In this document: in pieces, positions 46,482-57,343 of the stretch
Position numbering within the stretch: the first letter of the stretch is position 1
Layout of the letters: every line of letters begins with the position of its first letter
Assembly: GCF_003263785.1 (NCBI RefSeq)
Contig: NZ_JYJK01000061.1
Coordinates: 1 to 64,000, forward strand
Direction of reading: 5' to 3'
DNA from: Vibrio variabilis
Lineage (GTDB): Bacteria; Pseudomonadota; Gammaproteobacteria; Enterobacterales; Vibrionaceae
DNA: 64,000 nucleotides
Program-made: the position numbers and the translations under genes
The notes under the pieces: generated by a model
Database searches by the model: none
Seen by the model: the letters and a program-made list of their open reading frames with translations, nothing else
What the model was told of the DNA's origin: nothing

Positions 46482-47561
46482 TTATTCGACCATCTTAAAC
46501 AAGATTGAGTCTGGTTTCGCTTTGCCACTCCAAAATAAATCCGAGCAGACTCTTTCAGCAAGCTGTCGATAGATGTTTGCATGCTCACTTTCTGGCTGTG
46601 ATACGACCGTCGGCGCACCATTATCAATCGACTCACGAATATCGATATGAAGTGGTATCTGACCAAGAAGATTCAAGCCAAATTTAGCCGCCATCCACTC
46701 AGCACCACCCGCGCCGAAGATGTGCTCTTTCGAACCACATTGGCTACAGATGTGATAGCTCATATTCTCAACAATTCCGACTACTGGTACCGAAACCTTC
46801 TCGAACATCGCAGCGCCTTTAATCGCGTCCGCCAAAGCAAGGTCTTGCGGCGTAGTGACGATAAGTGCGCCCGTTACTGGTATTTGCTGAGATAAGGTCA
46901 ATTGAATATCCCCTGTACCCGGCGGCATATCGATAACCAAGTAATCCAAATCTGGCCATTCCGTTTCATTGAGGAGCTGAGCCAATGCTTTAGACGCCAT
47001 TGGGCCACGCCAAATGGCCGCGTCGTCAGTACTCATCAGGTAGCCGATAGATTGGGTGTAAATACCGTGCGCCGGCACTGGTTGCATCCACTTGCCATCA
47101 CGTACTTCTGGGTGTGCATCGATTTGACCAAGCATGATAGGAATAGAAGGGCCATAGACATCAGCATCCAAAATACCCACTTTTGCGTCTAGCTGACTGA
47201 TCGCCAGCGCGAGATTGACCGCCGTCGTCGATTTACCCACACCGCCTTTGGCTGAGGTCACCGCAATGACGTTTTTCACGCCTTTGACTTCCGTCGCGAC
47301 TGTCGTTTCAAGTGCTTTGGTGCTGACAGACACTGAGAAAGGAAACTTAGCGACTTCGCCAGAAGCTTGTTTGTTCTCGATCCAGCTAGCTAATGCCTCT
47401 CGCGCAGAGAGGTTGGCAAACGGCAGAGCAATTTGAAACTCACCCGAGGCGGCAACCTTAACCACATCAGGAACTTCACTCCATCCCAGCTTGAGGTTTG
47501 AGTGGCTGAATTCCCCTAGCCATTGGCAAAAATCTTGTTTCGATTCGAACGTGCGCATCAT
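46482..47561 (-). CDS. apbC: Iron-sulfur cluster carrier Mrp/ApbC
   Basis: 359 residues. A short N-terminal MIP18-like domain is followed by the P-loop ATPase core: [20 protein letters not shown] (about residues 100-119), GILDADVYGPSIP, and DMPPGTGDIQLTL. The C-x-x-C in SYHICSQCGSKEHIFG coordinates the bridging Fe-S cluster at the dimer interface. It delivers Fe-S clusters to target enzymes. It is divergent from metG, an arrangement conserved in enterobacteria. Confidence 0.94.
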   Translation of the reverse strand: MMRTFESKQDFCQWLGEFSHSNLKLGWSEVPDVVKVAASGEFQIALPFANLSAREALASWIENKQASGEVAKFPFSVSVSTKALETTVATEVKGVKNVIAVTSAKGGVGKSTTAVNLALAISQLDAKVGILDADVYGPSIPIMLGQIDAHPEVRDGKWMQPVPAHGIYTQSIGYLMSTDDAAIWRGPMASKALAQLLNETEWPDLDYLVIDMPPGTGDIQLTLSQQIPVTGALIVTTPQDLALADAIKGAAMFEKVSVPVVGIVENMSYHICSQCGSKEHIFGAGGAEWMAAKFGLNLLGQIPLHIDIRESIDNGAPTVVSQPESEHANIYRQLAERVCSDLFWSGKAKPDSILFKMVE

Positions 47562-47733
47562 GCATTCCTTATTATTGTTAGTCTTTTGCTAATCTTCCTA
47601 AGATTAGCACTCACTTAGCCGAACCAGAACCTAAAAAAGTTGGGGAGATTGGTGTCGGATATCTTGGAGTCATGCCATGCATCATGTAGTATTAGCCCAT
47701 ATTTTTACTTGAATAAAGAAAGCGAAACAAAGT

Positions 47734-49795
47734 ATGGCAAACGATCCAAGAAAACTGTTGGTCACTTGTGCACTACCGTACGCTAACGGCTCTATCCACC
47801 TAGGTCATATGCTTGAGCATATCCAAGCGGATATTTGGGTGCGCTACCAACGTCTACGTGGCAACGTAGTAAACTTCATTTGTGCTGATGATGCTCACGG
47901 CACACCAATCATGCTGAAAGCTCAGCAGATGGGGATCACGCCGGAAGAAATGATCGCTGCAGTGAGTGAAGAGCACCAAAAAGACTTCGCTGGCTTTGAT
48001 ATTAGTTTTGATAACTACCACAGCACGCACTCAGACGAGAACCGCGAGTTGGCATCTCACATCTACCTTGAGCTGAAGAAAAATGGCTTCATTTCTAGCC
48101 GTACTATTTCTCAGCTGTTTGACCCAGAAAAAGAGATGTTCCTACCGGATCGCTTCGTAAAAGGGACTTGCCCAAAATGTAAGTCGGAAGATCAATACGG
48201 CGACAACTGTGATAACTGTGGTGAGACCTACAGCCCAACTGAACTGATTAACCCTAAATCAGCAGTATCTGGCGCAACACCTGTAATGAAAGACTCTGAG
48301 CACTTCTTCTTCGACTTGCCTCAGTTTGAAAGCATGCTACAAGAGTGGACTCGCTCTGGCTCGCTGCAATCAGAAACAGCGAACAAGATGCAAGAGTGGT
48401 TCGAGTCAGGTCTACAGCAGTGGGACATCTCTCGTGATGCGCCGTACTTCGGTTTCGAAATCCCAGGCGAAAAGAACAAATTCTTCTACGTTTGGCTAGA
48501 TGCCCCTGTTGGCTACATGGCGTCATTCAAGAACCTATGTGGCAAACGCGACGATCTAGACTTTGACGAGTACTGGAAGAAAGACAGCTCGACCGAGCTT
48601 TACCACTTCATCGGTAAAGACATCGTTTACTTCCACAGCCTATTCTGGCCAGCAATGCTAGAAGGCGCAGGTTTCCGTAAGCCAAACAACGTGTTCGTTC
48701 ACGGCTACGTAACGGTAAACGGCGCGAAGATGTCTAAGTCGAAAGGCACGTTCATCAAGGCGGCAACGTACCTTGACCACCTAGATCCTGAGTGTCTGCG
48801 TTACTACTACGCGGCTAAGCTAAACAGCCGTATCGACGATCTAGACCTTAACCTTGAAAGACTTCACGCAACGTGTGAACGCTGACGTCGTCAACAAGAT
48901 TGTTAACCTAGCATCTCGTAACGCTGGCTTTATCAGCAAACGCTTCGAAGGCAAGCTTTCTGATAACTTTGCAGAGCCTGAGCTTTACAACGAATTCGTA
49001 GCAGCCGCTGACCGCATCGCAGAGCTTTACGAGTCTCGTGAGTTTGGTCGTGCAATCCGTGAAATCACGGCACTGGCTGACAAAGCGAACCAGTACGTTG
49101 ATGAAAAAGCACCTTGGGTTGTGGCTAAAGAAGAAGGTAAAGATCAAGAGCTTCAAGACATCTGCTCTGTAGGTATTAACCTATTCCGCGTTCTGATGAC
49201 TTACCTGAAGCCGGTTATGCCTGGTTTGGCTGCTCGTACAGAAGCATTCCTAAACGAAACCCTCACTTGGGAAGGGATTGCCGCTCCGCTGACTGGTCAT
49301 GAGATCACTAAGTTCAAGGCGCTGTTTAACCGTATCGATCCTAAGAAAGTGGAAGCAATGATTGAAGCTTCTAAAGAAGATGCAGCAGCAGAAGTCGCGG
49401 CGAAAGAAAAAGCGGAAGCGGAGAAGAACAAAGCAAGCCAAACTGAGCTTGATAAAGATCCTATCGCTGATGAGATTGAGTTCGACGACTTTGCCAAAGT
49501 AGACATGCGTATTGCTCGCATCATCTCTTGTGAAGAAGTGCCAAAAGCGAACAAGCTACTTAAATTCCAGCTAGACATTGGTGGTGAAACTCGCCAAGTG
49601 TTCTCTGGTATTAAGTCTGCATACAAGCCTGAAGAGCTAGAAGGTAAACTCACCGTTATGGTAGCAAACCTGAAGCCTCGTAAGATGAAGTTTGGAATGT
49701 CTGAAGGTATGATCCTAGCCGCAGGCCCTGGTGGCAGCGATCTATGGATCCTTGAGCCACATGAAGGTGCTCAGCCAGGCATGCGTGTGATGTAA
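47734..49795 (+). CDS. metG: Methionyl-tRNA synthetase, frameshifted
   Basis: Essential class I synthetase. HIGH-type motif [10 protein letters not shown] (about residues 14-23), zinc knuckle [22 protein letters not shown] motif [12 protein letters not shown], anticodon-binding helical domain, and a C-terminal tRNA-binding domain [17 protein letters not shown], total about 687 residues. The frame breaks at 48856-48858 (an extra A); removing it gives [19 protein letters not shown]. Because the gene is essential, this break strongly suggests an error in the sequence. Confidence 0.95.
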
Positions 49796-49815
49796 CACGT
49801 TAAAATTGCTAGACT

Positions 49816-49843
49816 AAAGCCAGCATTTTTGCTGGCTTTTTTT
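49816..49843 (+). terminator. Terminator after metG
   Basis: AAAGCCAGC-ATTTTT-GCTGGCTTT followed by a T run. Confidence 0.85.
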
Positions 49844-49999
49844 GTGATTTGATTCACAGATAATGTGCAATTGCACCAAAACATAGCACCAGCTCCTACC
49901 TTAATAGTATTAAGCAACTGTTTTATAACAACATTTCATATTGGCACTCCCTTTGCTCTATGTCTCTTGAAGGCATTAGACGACATAAAGGAGGTCGTT

Positions 50000-50806
50000 A
50001 TGTTTGTATTGATATCTCTAGTCTTATCTGTGGCTATTTTGGCTGCCATTTATCACTATGCAAAAGTCACCGAAGCCAAGGTAGAACGTAAATATCAATT
50101 AGTCGTGCAATTGCGTGATCTCATTACCCTGATCCGCCAACATCGCACCGCGACTCACTATCAATTAATGTTTGATCAAAAGAAGGTCAAGCAACTGGAA
50201 AAAATTGAGATGGCGATGGAAGAATGCTGCTTGAAACTGATCAACATCGCCCACTTTGACAACAAACCGCTCTATCGAGTGTTGCACAGCAACGTCAAAC
50301 TACTTTCTCGCTCATGGAAGAAACACACGGTCAGTAAGAACCAAATAGTTCATGGCAAACTGATCCGTCAAACCCTGTTTTTGGTTGACGAAATTTTCAC
50401 CGCTTGGTTAATGGATTCAGAGCGAGAGGAGCTTGAGCAAGAATATCGCAATGTCTGGCAAGGCGTCATCGATTCACTGGACTGCCTAACTCAGCTTCGT
50501 ATTTGCATTGATGGTGCAGACTCTGAGCTCGGTAGACAACGCATTCTTCACTACTGTAAGCAAATGCACCGCAAAGTGAATCACCTTAGTCTAGTTGGCC
50601 CATTGAGCGTTCCGTCACCTATGTACAGCACTACGGTGAGTAAAATTGAAGCGCTAATTGAAAATCCGGATACGCCACTGGACAAAGAATTTATGTACCA
50701 GCTCACCGCCGAGTTGTCAGAGCTTATCTTCTCAAGTTACGACGGACTGGTCAGTGAAATTGCGAGTGATCTCTATCAACCCGTACCGAATATTATGACG
50801 GTTTGA
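50000..50806 (+). CDS. Membrane-anchored helical protein, paralogue 1
   Basis: 268 residues from ATG 50000 behind GGAGG. One N-terminal helix (VLISLVLSVAILAAIYHYA) anchors an all-helical domain. It shares aligned blocks with the next gene: LRDLITLIRQHRTATHYQLMF with LRKLIALLRMHREATHYSLLFG; NQIVHGKLIRQTLFLVDEI with NQLVHSQLIRDALILVQST; LTAELSELIFSSYDGLV with ITSQLSELIFHCYDRSV. The first block weakly recalls the NIT sensor domain. No function is known to me; a sensor or scaffold is possible. Confidence 0.6.
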   Translation: MFVLISLVLSVAILAAIYHYAKVTEAKVERKYQLVVQLRDLITLIRQHRTATHYQLMFDQKKVKQLEKIEMAMEECCLKLINIAHFDNKPLYRVLHSNVKLLSRSWKKHTVSKNQIVHGKLIRQTLFLVDEIFTAWLMDSEREELEQEYRNVWQGVIDSLDCLTQLRICIDGADSELGRQRILHYCKQMHRKVNHLSLVGPLSVPSPMYSTTVSKIEALIENPDTPLDKEFMYQLTAELSELIFSSYDGLVSEIASDLYQPVPNIMTV

Positions 50807-50927
50807 TTTTGTCATTTACCTTTCATAATCAATAAGTAAGCTAATAAGCATATAACCCAAGGCACCCTTTCAATCGATCATCTCAAAGTAACTGTCTTGG
50901 GTTAACCCCGTTCGCAAGGAGGCGACA

Positions 50928-51715
50928 ATGACATACTCTCTAGGAAAAACATCCAGCGCGGTTCGCCGCATGTTTAGCTTAACGCCGGAAGGTGGCGTGA
51001 GCCATGAATGCTACTATCGACGGTTGGCGGATCTGAGAAAGCTCATCGCCTTACTGAGAATGCACCGAGAAGCGACCCATTACAGCTTACTGTTTGGACA
51101 CAATAACCAAAGGCAGCAAAGTAGTGCTCGAGTCCAGCTTCAGCTACTGCTAGAAAGCCGCGCTCTGCATCGCTAGATGGATTTAGCGACATTAAAGCGT
51201 GTGTCACGCAGCAACTACAAGACTGGCCGCAACAAACGGTACGGGACAATCAACTAGTGCATAGTCAATTGATTCGAGATGCGCTGATTTTGGTGCAAAG
51301 TACCATTTCCACTTGGGCAAAAGCGGATGGTCAAACTCACCTTTTGCCAACCCAGCGAAAAAGCTGGCAGGCCATTGTGCCCTACATGGACACGCTAACC
51401 ACATTAAGGTTGCACATTGAAACGCTAGAAACAAAAGACAGTCAAAGCGCAATCCGCAGCCTGATTAAGCAATTAAGCCACCAGCTCGGTGCACTGCACA
51501 TCAGCCAAGATTTGAGCTTGCAGCAGCATCTGCATGAAGATTTGCTGGCGCGCATTGCCGATATCGATGCAGACGGGTCCGCTGATGAGCTTAAACAACG
51601 TTTATATCGCATTACTTCCCAGTTGTCTGAGCTTATTTTTCACTGCTATGACCGTTCAGTCACAACGGTGGCACAGTCGATTTACTCGACACTGCCGAAA
51701 ATTGCAGTGGCGTAA
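50928..51715 (+). CDS. Helical protein, paralogue 2, frameshifted
   Basis: About 262 residues, homologous to the preceding gene but without its N-terminal membrane helix (starts MTYSLGKTSSAVRRMFSLTP). GGAGG precedes ATG. The frame breaks at 51171-51174: adding one C to CGCTAGAT joins LLLESRALHR to LDGFSDIKACVTQQLQDWPQ. The tandem layout suggests the two act together, one membrane-bound and one soluble; that is inference. It ends at a terminator shared with fadR. Confidence 0.6.
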
Positions 51716-51739
51716 AAAAACCGCCCATCGGCGGTTTTC
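51716..51739. terminator. Bidirectional terminator
   Basis: AAAACCGCC-CATC-GGCGGTTTT with A and T runs on either side, between paralogue 2 and fadR (convergent). Confidence 0.85.
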
Positions 51740-51760
51740 TCTATGTGTTATCAAAGTCTA

Positions 51761-52599
51761 TTAACTGTCGTCTTCTGTAAAGTTGCTCGGCAGTGTGGTC
51801 TTCATCTGGTTCCAGATTTGGCCACTTTCCATACCGTATTGACGAATAGCGTTCGGCAGTCTGTCACGATCACCGGTGCGACATACCTCTAGCAGCTCTT
51901 TGTAAAAGTTAAGCGCCAAGGTACGTGCTTCTGGGTTTGAGAAGTAGTACGAGCCAACACGGTCGTAAAGCTTCTTAAGACCGTTGAAGATCAAACCATA
52001 GATTTGGTTTCCAGAGTGGAACGCCAAACGCTGGAACAGCGAGTAATCGTAGAAATTAAACGTTTGAGCGATGAGCGATGCCTGGCGCGCCGCTTCGTCT
52101 TTATCACCGTCATCTTTAACGTGTGCCTTGAGTTTATCGGCATACGGTGATGATTCAATAAACGCATCCCAAGACTCAGCGTTTAGCAAGCTTTCGCAAG
52201 ATTCTATAATGCCTTCGATGGTGCGCTCAGCGTTGTCTTTGTTGGCTTTAAATGCGTAGCGCATGAAAATCGGGCTGATGTTGGTACGTGCAGCAAGCAG
52301 GTCTTCAACAATCGATGTCGCATTGTCTGCATCAAGCGTCATTAACGTATCAAGAATATGCAGACCCGAGGTCTCCATAAATTGGTTTACTTTGGTTGGC
52401 TTACCATGTTGGATCGTTAGCCAGCCGTCACGGGCTAGTCTCTGCAATACTTCACGCAGTGTAGTTCGTGTGACCCCAATTAGTTCTGACAGCTCTCGCT
52501 CAGCTGGGAGAATTGAGCCTGGTGGAAAACGGCCGTTCCAGATACTCTCAATAATATACTTTTCAGCGAACCCTGCTGGCTCTTCGCCTTAATTACCAT
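51761..52599 (-). CDS. fadR: Fatty-acid metabolism regulator FadR, frameshifted
   Basis: GntR-family regulator that represses fad genes and activates fab genes when no long-chain acyl-CoA is bound. ATG 52599 gives MVIKA, then a break near 52583 (one G missing) before [18 protein letters not shown]; the winged helix [19 protein letters not shown] and the C-terminal acyl-CoA-binding domain follow. Repaired length is 279 residues, the long Vibrio type with about 40 residues more than E. coli. It is divergent from nhaB, as in E. coli. Confidence 0.93.
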
Positions 52600-53288
52600 T
52601 ATGGGGTGTTTCCAATCTATTGTATTTATCGTTACATGAAACTCATCATACCACTACTTCCAGATTTTGGTAAACCTACACTACTTATCTATGTAACAAT
52701 AACAAAATGGAGTAATAACTCTATTTTGACATTTAAGCAGCTATAACCATTTATGGGTATGAAGCATGAATGTTACAGAGGTATTTACCTTTCATTAATA
52801 TTACAACCCTCTGAATTGTATAATAATAAACCATAACATTCACAGGGCTAATCAATAAGATATTTCCGAGCTTTTGGTAAGAATAAGCCTAAAAAACATG
52901 CTTTTTTGAGGGTTGTGATTGGCATATCATCGTGGCGCAGTGTTTCATTCAGAACACTGTCAACAAAGTAAAAATCAACCATTGACTGCGGCTATGCTTA
53001 GCTTATTTCGTATAGATCGCGTTTTTGGCAAAAAGTACCTTTTTCTTTTTTGAGAACGGTGTTTTTTGTTGACTAAATCTTACCGAGGAGTATCTTTGCG
53101 GGCGAAGCAAGGAGTGCTTAGCAGCTGAGGGACTTGGCAAGTGAACATTCTCCCCACTCCGTTTGTGCAGTGTGTGATTTTTGTTCGTTTTCTAAGTTTT
53201 TTAATTCTGCCGATTTATTTGGAAGCCCACTCAAATACTCTTCGTACCCTTTGCTACTGTCGATTAATAACAACATAAGAGTATTACT
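52600..53288. other. Long gap between fadR and nhaB
   Basis: 689 bases with no convincing gene. The fadR half is AT-rich regulatory DNA. The nhaB half contains a folded leader (53111-53160, listed separately) followed by T-rich sequence. The short frame at 53134-53358 overlaps the leader and the nhaB start and has no coding features. Confidence 0.5.
53111..53160 (+). promoter_or_regulatory. Three-stem structured leader of nhaB
   Basis: GGAGTG (53111-53116) pairs with CACTCC (53155-53160). Within it are CTTAG-CAG-CTGAG (53117-53129) and ACTT-GGC-AAGT (53132-53142). A closed stem enclosing two hairpins is a three-way junction, the usual core of a small aptamer. It lies 130 bases before the ATG of a sodium/proton antiporter. 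I cannot assign a known class by eye. Confidence 0.45.
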
Positions 53289-54880
53289 ATGCCGATGTCT
53301 CTTGGAAATGCATTTATCAAGAACTTCCTTGGTAAAGCACCCGATTGGTATAAATTAGCGATCATCGCTTTCCTTATTATCAACCCTATTGTTTTCTTCC
53401 TCGTCGACCCGTTTGTTGCAGGTTGGCTACTTGTGGTCGAATTCATCTTCACTCTCGCGATGGCACTTAAGTGCTACCCATTACAACCAGGTGGTCTGCT
53501 CGCTATCCAAGCGGTGGCGATGGGAATGACCAGCCCGATATGGTGATGCACGAGCTTATCAATAACATTGAAGTGTTATTGCTGCTGGTCTTTATGGTTG
53601 CCGGTATCTACTTTATGAAACAGCTTCTGCTGTTCATCTTCACTAAGATATTACTTGGCATTCGCTCAAAGGCGGTATTGTCTTTGGCCTTCTGTTTTGC
53701 AGCGGCTTTCCTATCTGCATTCCTAGATGCACTAACGGTTATTGCCGTGGTTATCAGCGTGTCAGTGGGTTTCTACTCTATCTACCATAAGGTCGCTTCA
53801 GGTAAGAACTACGGTTCATCTCATGACCACACTCATGACGGTGAAATCACCGATCTTACTCGTGACGACCTAGAAGATTACCGAGCATTCCTACGTTCAC
53901 TGTTGATGCACGCAGGTGTCGGTACCGCACTGGGTGGCGTTATGACTATGGTTGGTGAGCCTCAAAACCTCATCATCGCTGGTCAAGCGGGCTGGGAGTT
54001 TGGTGAGTTTATTATTCGTATGCTACCTGTAACCGGTCCTGTACTTATCTGTGGCCTTGCTACCTGTTTCCTTGTCGAGAGAATGGGTGTGTTCGGTTAC
54101 GGTGCGAAGCTACCGGAAAACGTACGTAACATCCTAGTTGAGTTCGACCGTGAAGAGCGTAAATCGCGCACTAAGCAAGATATCGCGAAACTGTGGATCC
54201 AAGGTGCTATCGCAGTATGGCTGATTGTTGCTCTGGCAATGCACCTAGCGGCGGTTGGTCTAATCGGTCTATCGGTTATCGTACTAGCAACTGCGTTTAC
54301 AGGTGTTATTGAAGAGCACTCAATGGGTAAAGCGTTTGAAGAGGCGCTGCCGTTTACGGCTCTACTTGCGGTATTCTTCTCTATCGTGGCTGTGATTGTA
54401 GACCAAGGTCTATTTAAGCCAATCATCGACGCAGTTCTGCACATCGAAGACAACGGCACTCAGCTTGCTCTGTTCTACATTGCAAACGGCGTGCTGTCTA
54501 TGGTGTCAGATAACGTATTCGTCGGTACGGTTTACATCAACGAAGTGAAAACTGCGCTTGTCGAAGGCATTATCACTCGTGATCAGTTCGATCTACTAGG
54601 TGTTGCAATCAACACGGGGACTAACCTACCTTCAGTCGCAACGCCAAACGGTCAAGCAGCGTTCCTATTCCTACTGACTTCCGCATTGGCACCGCTTATC
54701 CGCCTTTCTTACGGTCGCATGGTTATCATGGCACTGCCATACACCATCGTACTATCGATTGTGGGTCTGCTTGGCATCATCTACTTGGTAGAGCCGATGA
54801 CTGCATGGTTCTATGAAGCAGGTTGGATTGTTGAGCACACAGGTGCCGTAGTTGAGAGCGCTATCTCATCTGGACACTAA
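53289..54880 (+). CDS. nhaB: Na+/H+ antiporter NhaB, frameshifted
   Basis: Electrogenic inner-membrane antiporter exporting Na+ for H+. ATG 53289 ([20 protein letters not shown]) opens about 530 residues with about 12 helices. Landmarks: [53 protein letters not shown], and [20 protein letters not shown]. The frame breaks near 53534; one C added to AGCCCG gives [17 protein letters not shown]. It sits between fadR and dsbB, as in E. coli. Confidence 0.94.
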
Positions 54881-54911
54881 TTTTTAGTTGATTGTGAAAC
54901 TATTCCACGTT

Positions 54912-54942
54912 AAAAAGCTCTGAGTATTCAGAGCTTTTTTTA
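54912..54942 (+). terminator. Terminator after nhaB
   Basis: AAAAAGCTCTGA-GTAT-TCAGAGCTTTTTTT, a near-perfect 12-bp stem with a T run, 31 bases after the stop codon. Confidence 0.9.
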
Positions 54943-54954
54943 TTTATCAAGGAC

Positions 54955-55502
54955 GTGACAGTGACACTTCTAGCGAACATTAAGGCATTTTCAAAGACGC
55001 GATGGTCTTGGGGATTGCTGCTTCTGGCGATTATCTTCTTCGAGCTCTGCGCTCTTTTCTTTCAACATGTCATGCAACTCGCTCCTTGTGTCATGTGTAT
55101 CTACGAACGCGTTGCAATGTTTGGCATTGGCGGTGCAGCTTTAATTGGTTTGATTAACCCTAGAAATACCTTGTTGAGATGGCTTGGTTTAGGTGCTTGG
55201 GGCGCCTCTTCTATCAAAGGTCTAACACTGTCACTTGAGCACGTGGACTATCAGTTCAACCCTTCTCCGTTTAAGACCTGTGATTTATTTGTGACGTTCC
55301 CGGATTGGGCGCCGCTGAACGAGTGGGCACCATGCTGTTTGAAGCCTATGGGGATTGTTCGAAAGTGGTGTGGCAGTTCTTGTCGCTTTCTATGCCGCAG
55401 TGGCTGGTGGTTATCTTTGCGGGTAATTTGGTGGCGTTAGCGATTGTTGTTGTTTCGCAGGGTGCGAAAGTGTCGTCGGCTAGACATCGTGGGTTTCAAT
55501 AA
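54955..55502 (+). CDS. dsbB: Disulfide bond formation protein DsbB, frameshifted
   Basis: Four-helix inner-membrane protein that reoxidises periplasmic DsbA and passes electrons to quinone. The start is GTG 54955 or GTG 54961. The first redox pair CVMC lies in the first periplasmic loop (QLAPCVMCIYERV), and the second pair is in KTCDLF and YGDCSK. The frame breaks at about 55331; one base added to GCACCATG gives NEWAPMLFEAYGDCSKVVWQ. With it the gene has all four essential cysteines. Confidence 0.92.
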
Positions 55503-55586
55503 TAAGGCGGTGTAACTTTGTTTGGTTTTCTTTACCCAGGCTAATCCTTAGAACGCTTTTAGTCCTGCGCAATTTACCCCTCCTAA

Positions 55587-55607
55587 CCTCCCCTTATAAA
55601 GGGGAGG
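55587..55607. repeat. Palindromic intergenic element
   Basis: CCTCCCCTT-ATA-AAGGGGAGG, a perfect 9-bp stem between converging dsbB and the SEC-C gene. Such short GC-rich palindromes are common between Vibrio genes and may end transcription in both directions. Confidence 0.6.
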
Positions 55608-55634
55608 AACGACTTGCTCGCTGAGCATCGCTAT

Positions 55635-56237
55635 TTACTTACCACAACACTTCTTAAACTTGCTCCCACTGCCACAAGGACAAGCATCATTACGCCCTAC
55701 CCCTTTAAATGGGTTCACCGTCTGAGACTGATGGCCCACCATCATCTCATCCGCCGCCATCGCAACCTCGTTCACCATCGCATCAAGTTGTGGCGCTAGG
55801 TCTGCATAGGTTGGCAACTGCTCAAAGCCTGCGTCACGCATTTGAGCATGCGTTTGCTCTTCGTCCATTGCTAGCATCAAAGTCGTCAGCAGAGCTTGAA
55901 GCATACGCTCTGTGCCATCAGATAGACTCTTACCTTGCCATTGAGTTTCAACAACTGGCCAAACCGTCATGAAGCCCTCTGCAAAGTCTGCCGCTTGCTC
56001 TTGGTTATCATCAAGCAAAGTCAGCAATGCGTATTGATTGGTTTTAAGAAGCGCATATTGAGCATGCAAGTGTTCAACGACCCAAGTTTCTTGCTCTGAT
56101 GTGAATTCGCCGATGACTGAAGATAACCAAGCTTCTGGCTTTAGTGGCTCAGCAGCAAAGTTAGCGGCTAGGATTGCGCCTTCAATAAACGCGCTAGTTT
56201 CGCCTGCCCAATCAGCAGGAAGCTCAATGAATTTCAT
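55635..56237 (-). CDS. YecA-family (UPF0149) protein with SEC-C zinc motif
   Basis: 200 residues. An all-helical UPF0149 domain (GAILAANFAAEPLKPEAWLS; EQAADFAEGFMTVW) is followed by the SEC-C motif at the very end, GRNDACPCGSGSKFKKCCGK, whose three Cys and one more Cys/His bind zinc. SEC-C tails link proteins such as SecA to ribosomes or partners. The function is otherwise unknown. It begins at ATG 56237, divergent from dusC. Confidence 0.88.
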   Translation of the reverse strand: MKFIELPADWAGETSAFIEGAILAANFAAEPLKPEAWLSSVIGEFTSEQETWVVEHLHAQYALLKTNQYALLTLLDDNQEQAADFAEGFMTVWPVVETQWQGKSLSDGTERMLQALLTTLMLAMDEEQTHAQMRDAGFEQLPTYADLAPQLDAMVNEVAMAADEMMVGHQSQTVNPFKGVGRNDACPCGSGSKFKKCCGK

Positions 56238-56358
56238 TATTCGTTACACCAATCAAAATTTTCGGCAAGTATATTTACCTCGCCCTAGAAACACAATGGT
56301 CGATTCTTTGTTCTATAACGGGTAGAATCCCCGCTCCCTGAATATGATGAGAACTGGT

Positions 56359-57320
56359 ATGCGTGTTGTTTTGGGCCCGATGGAGGGTGTGTTAGATCAT
56401 TTAATGCGAGAGATCCTCACTGAGATCAACGACTACGATCTTTGTGTAACTGAATTTGTTCGCGTTGTTGACCAAGCTTTGCCTGATCACGTGTTCTATC
56501 GCCTGTGTCCTGAACTTGCCCAAGGTTCCATGACAAAATCTGGCACACCTGTTCATATTCAGCTGCTTGGACAAGATCCCCGCTGGATGGCAGAAAACGC
56601 CGTTAAAGCGGCGTCACTTGGCGCGAAAGGGATTGACCTCAACTTTGGCTGCCCAGCTAAGCTGGTCAACAAGAGTAAAGGTGGCGCAGCGCTACTGCAG
56701 CACCCAGAGCTTATCCATAACGTAGTGAAAGCATGCCGAGACGCGGTAGACCCTTCTATTCCTGTGACTGCTAAGATTCGTTTGGGCTGGGAAAATCCAG
56801 ATGATTGCTTTGAGATTGTTGACGCGATTGAACAAGCAGGCGCCAATGAACTTACCGTGCATGCACGCACTAAAATTGGCGGATATAAAGCTAGCGAGAT
56901 CAAATGGGAATACATTAATGCGATTCGCAGCAAAACCAGCTTGCCTCTTATCGCGAATGGTGAGATTTGGAACTACGCTGATGGCCAGCGCTGCATTGAA
57001 ACCACAGGCGTGGATTCGTTGATGGTCTGCCGCGGCGCGTTCAACGTGCCAAACCTCGGTAACGTGGTCAAACACAACCACACAGTGATGCCTTGGCATG
57101 AAGTGGTTGAGCTGCTTTTGGTCTATTCAACCTATGAAATCAAAGGCGATAAAGGCTCTACTATCCAAACCGAGTGAAGCAGTGGTTCTCGTATCTTCGC
57201 CAACAGTACCCGCAAGCCGCTGAGCTATTTCGTGAAATCCGCACCTTTAACAAAGCGGCACCGATTGTTGAGCACATTCAGCAATACCGCGACAAGATGC
57301 TTGCGACCTTATCGCAGTAA
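56359..57320 (+). CDS. dusC: tRNA-dihydrouridine(16) synthase DusC, frameshifted
   Basis: FMN-dependent enzyme reducing U16 of tRNA. The start is ATG 56359 (MRVVLGPMEGVLDHLMREIL), aligning with E. coli DusC; two earlier ATGs add five residues. Catalytic Cys in NFGCPAKLVNKSKGG; FMN-binding VHARTKIGGY and IANGEIWN. The frame breaks near 57152; one G added to AAAGG gives GDKGLYYPNRVKQWFSYLRQ and the C-terminal helical domain to LSQ, total about 320 residues. Confidence 0.93.
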
Positions 57321-57343
57321 TCACCTTGCCGCAGTCAATCTAG

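Noticed and set aside
51761..52599. FadR operator sites in the fadR-nhaB gap
   Set aside because: No segment matched the FadR consensus well enough by eye to report.
53134..53358. 74-codon ORF before nhaB
   Set aside because: It overlaps the folded leader and the nhaB start, has low-complexity hydrophobic/serine composition and no ribosome site.
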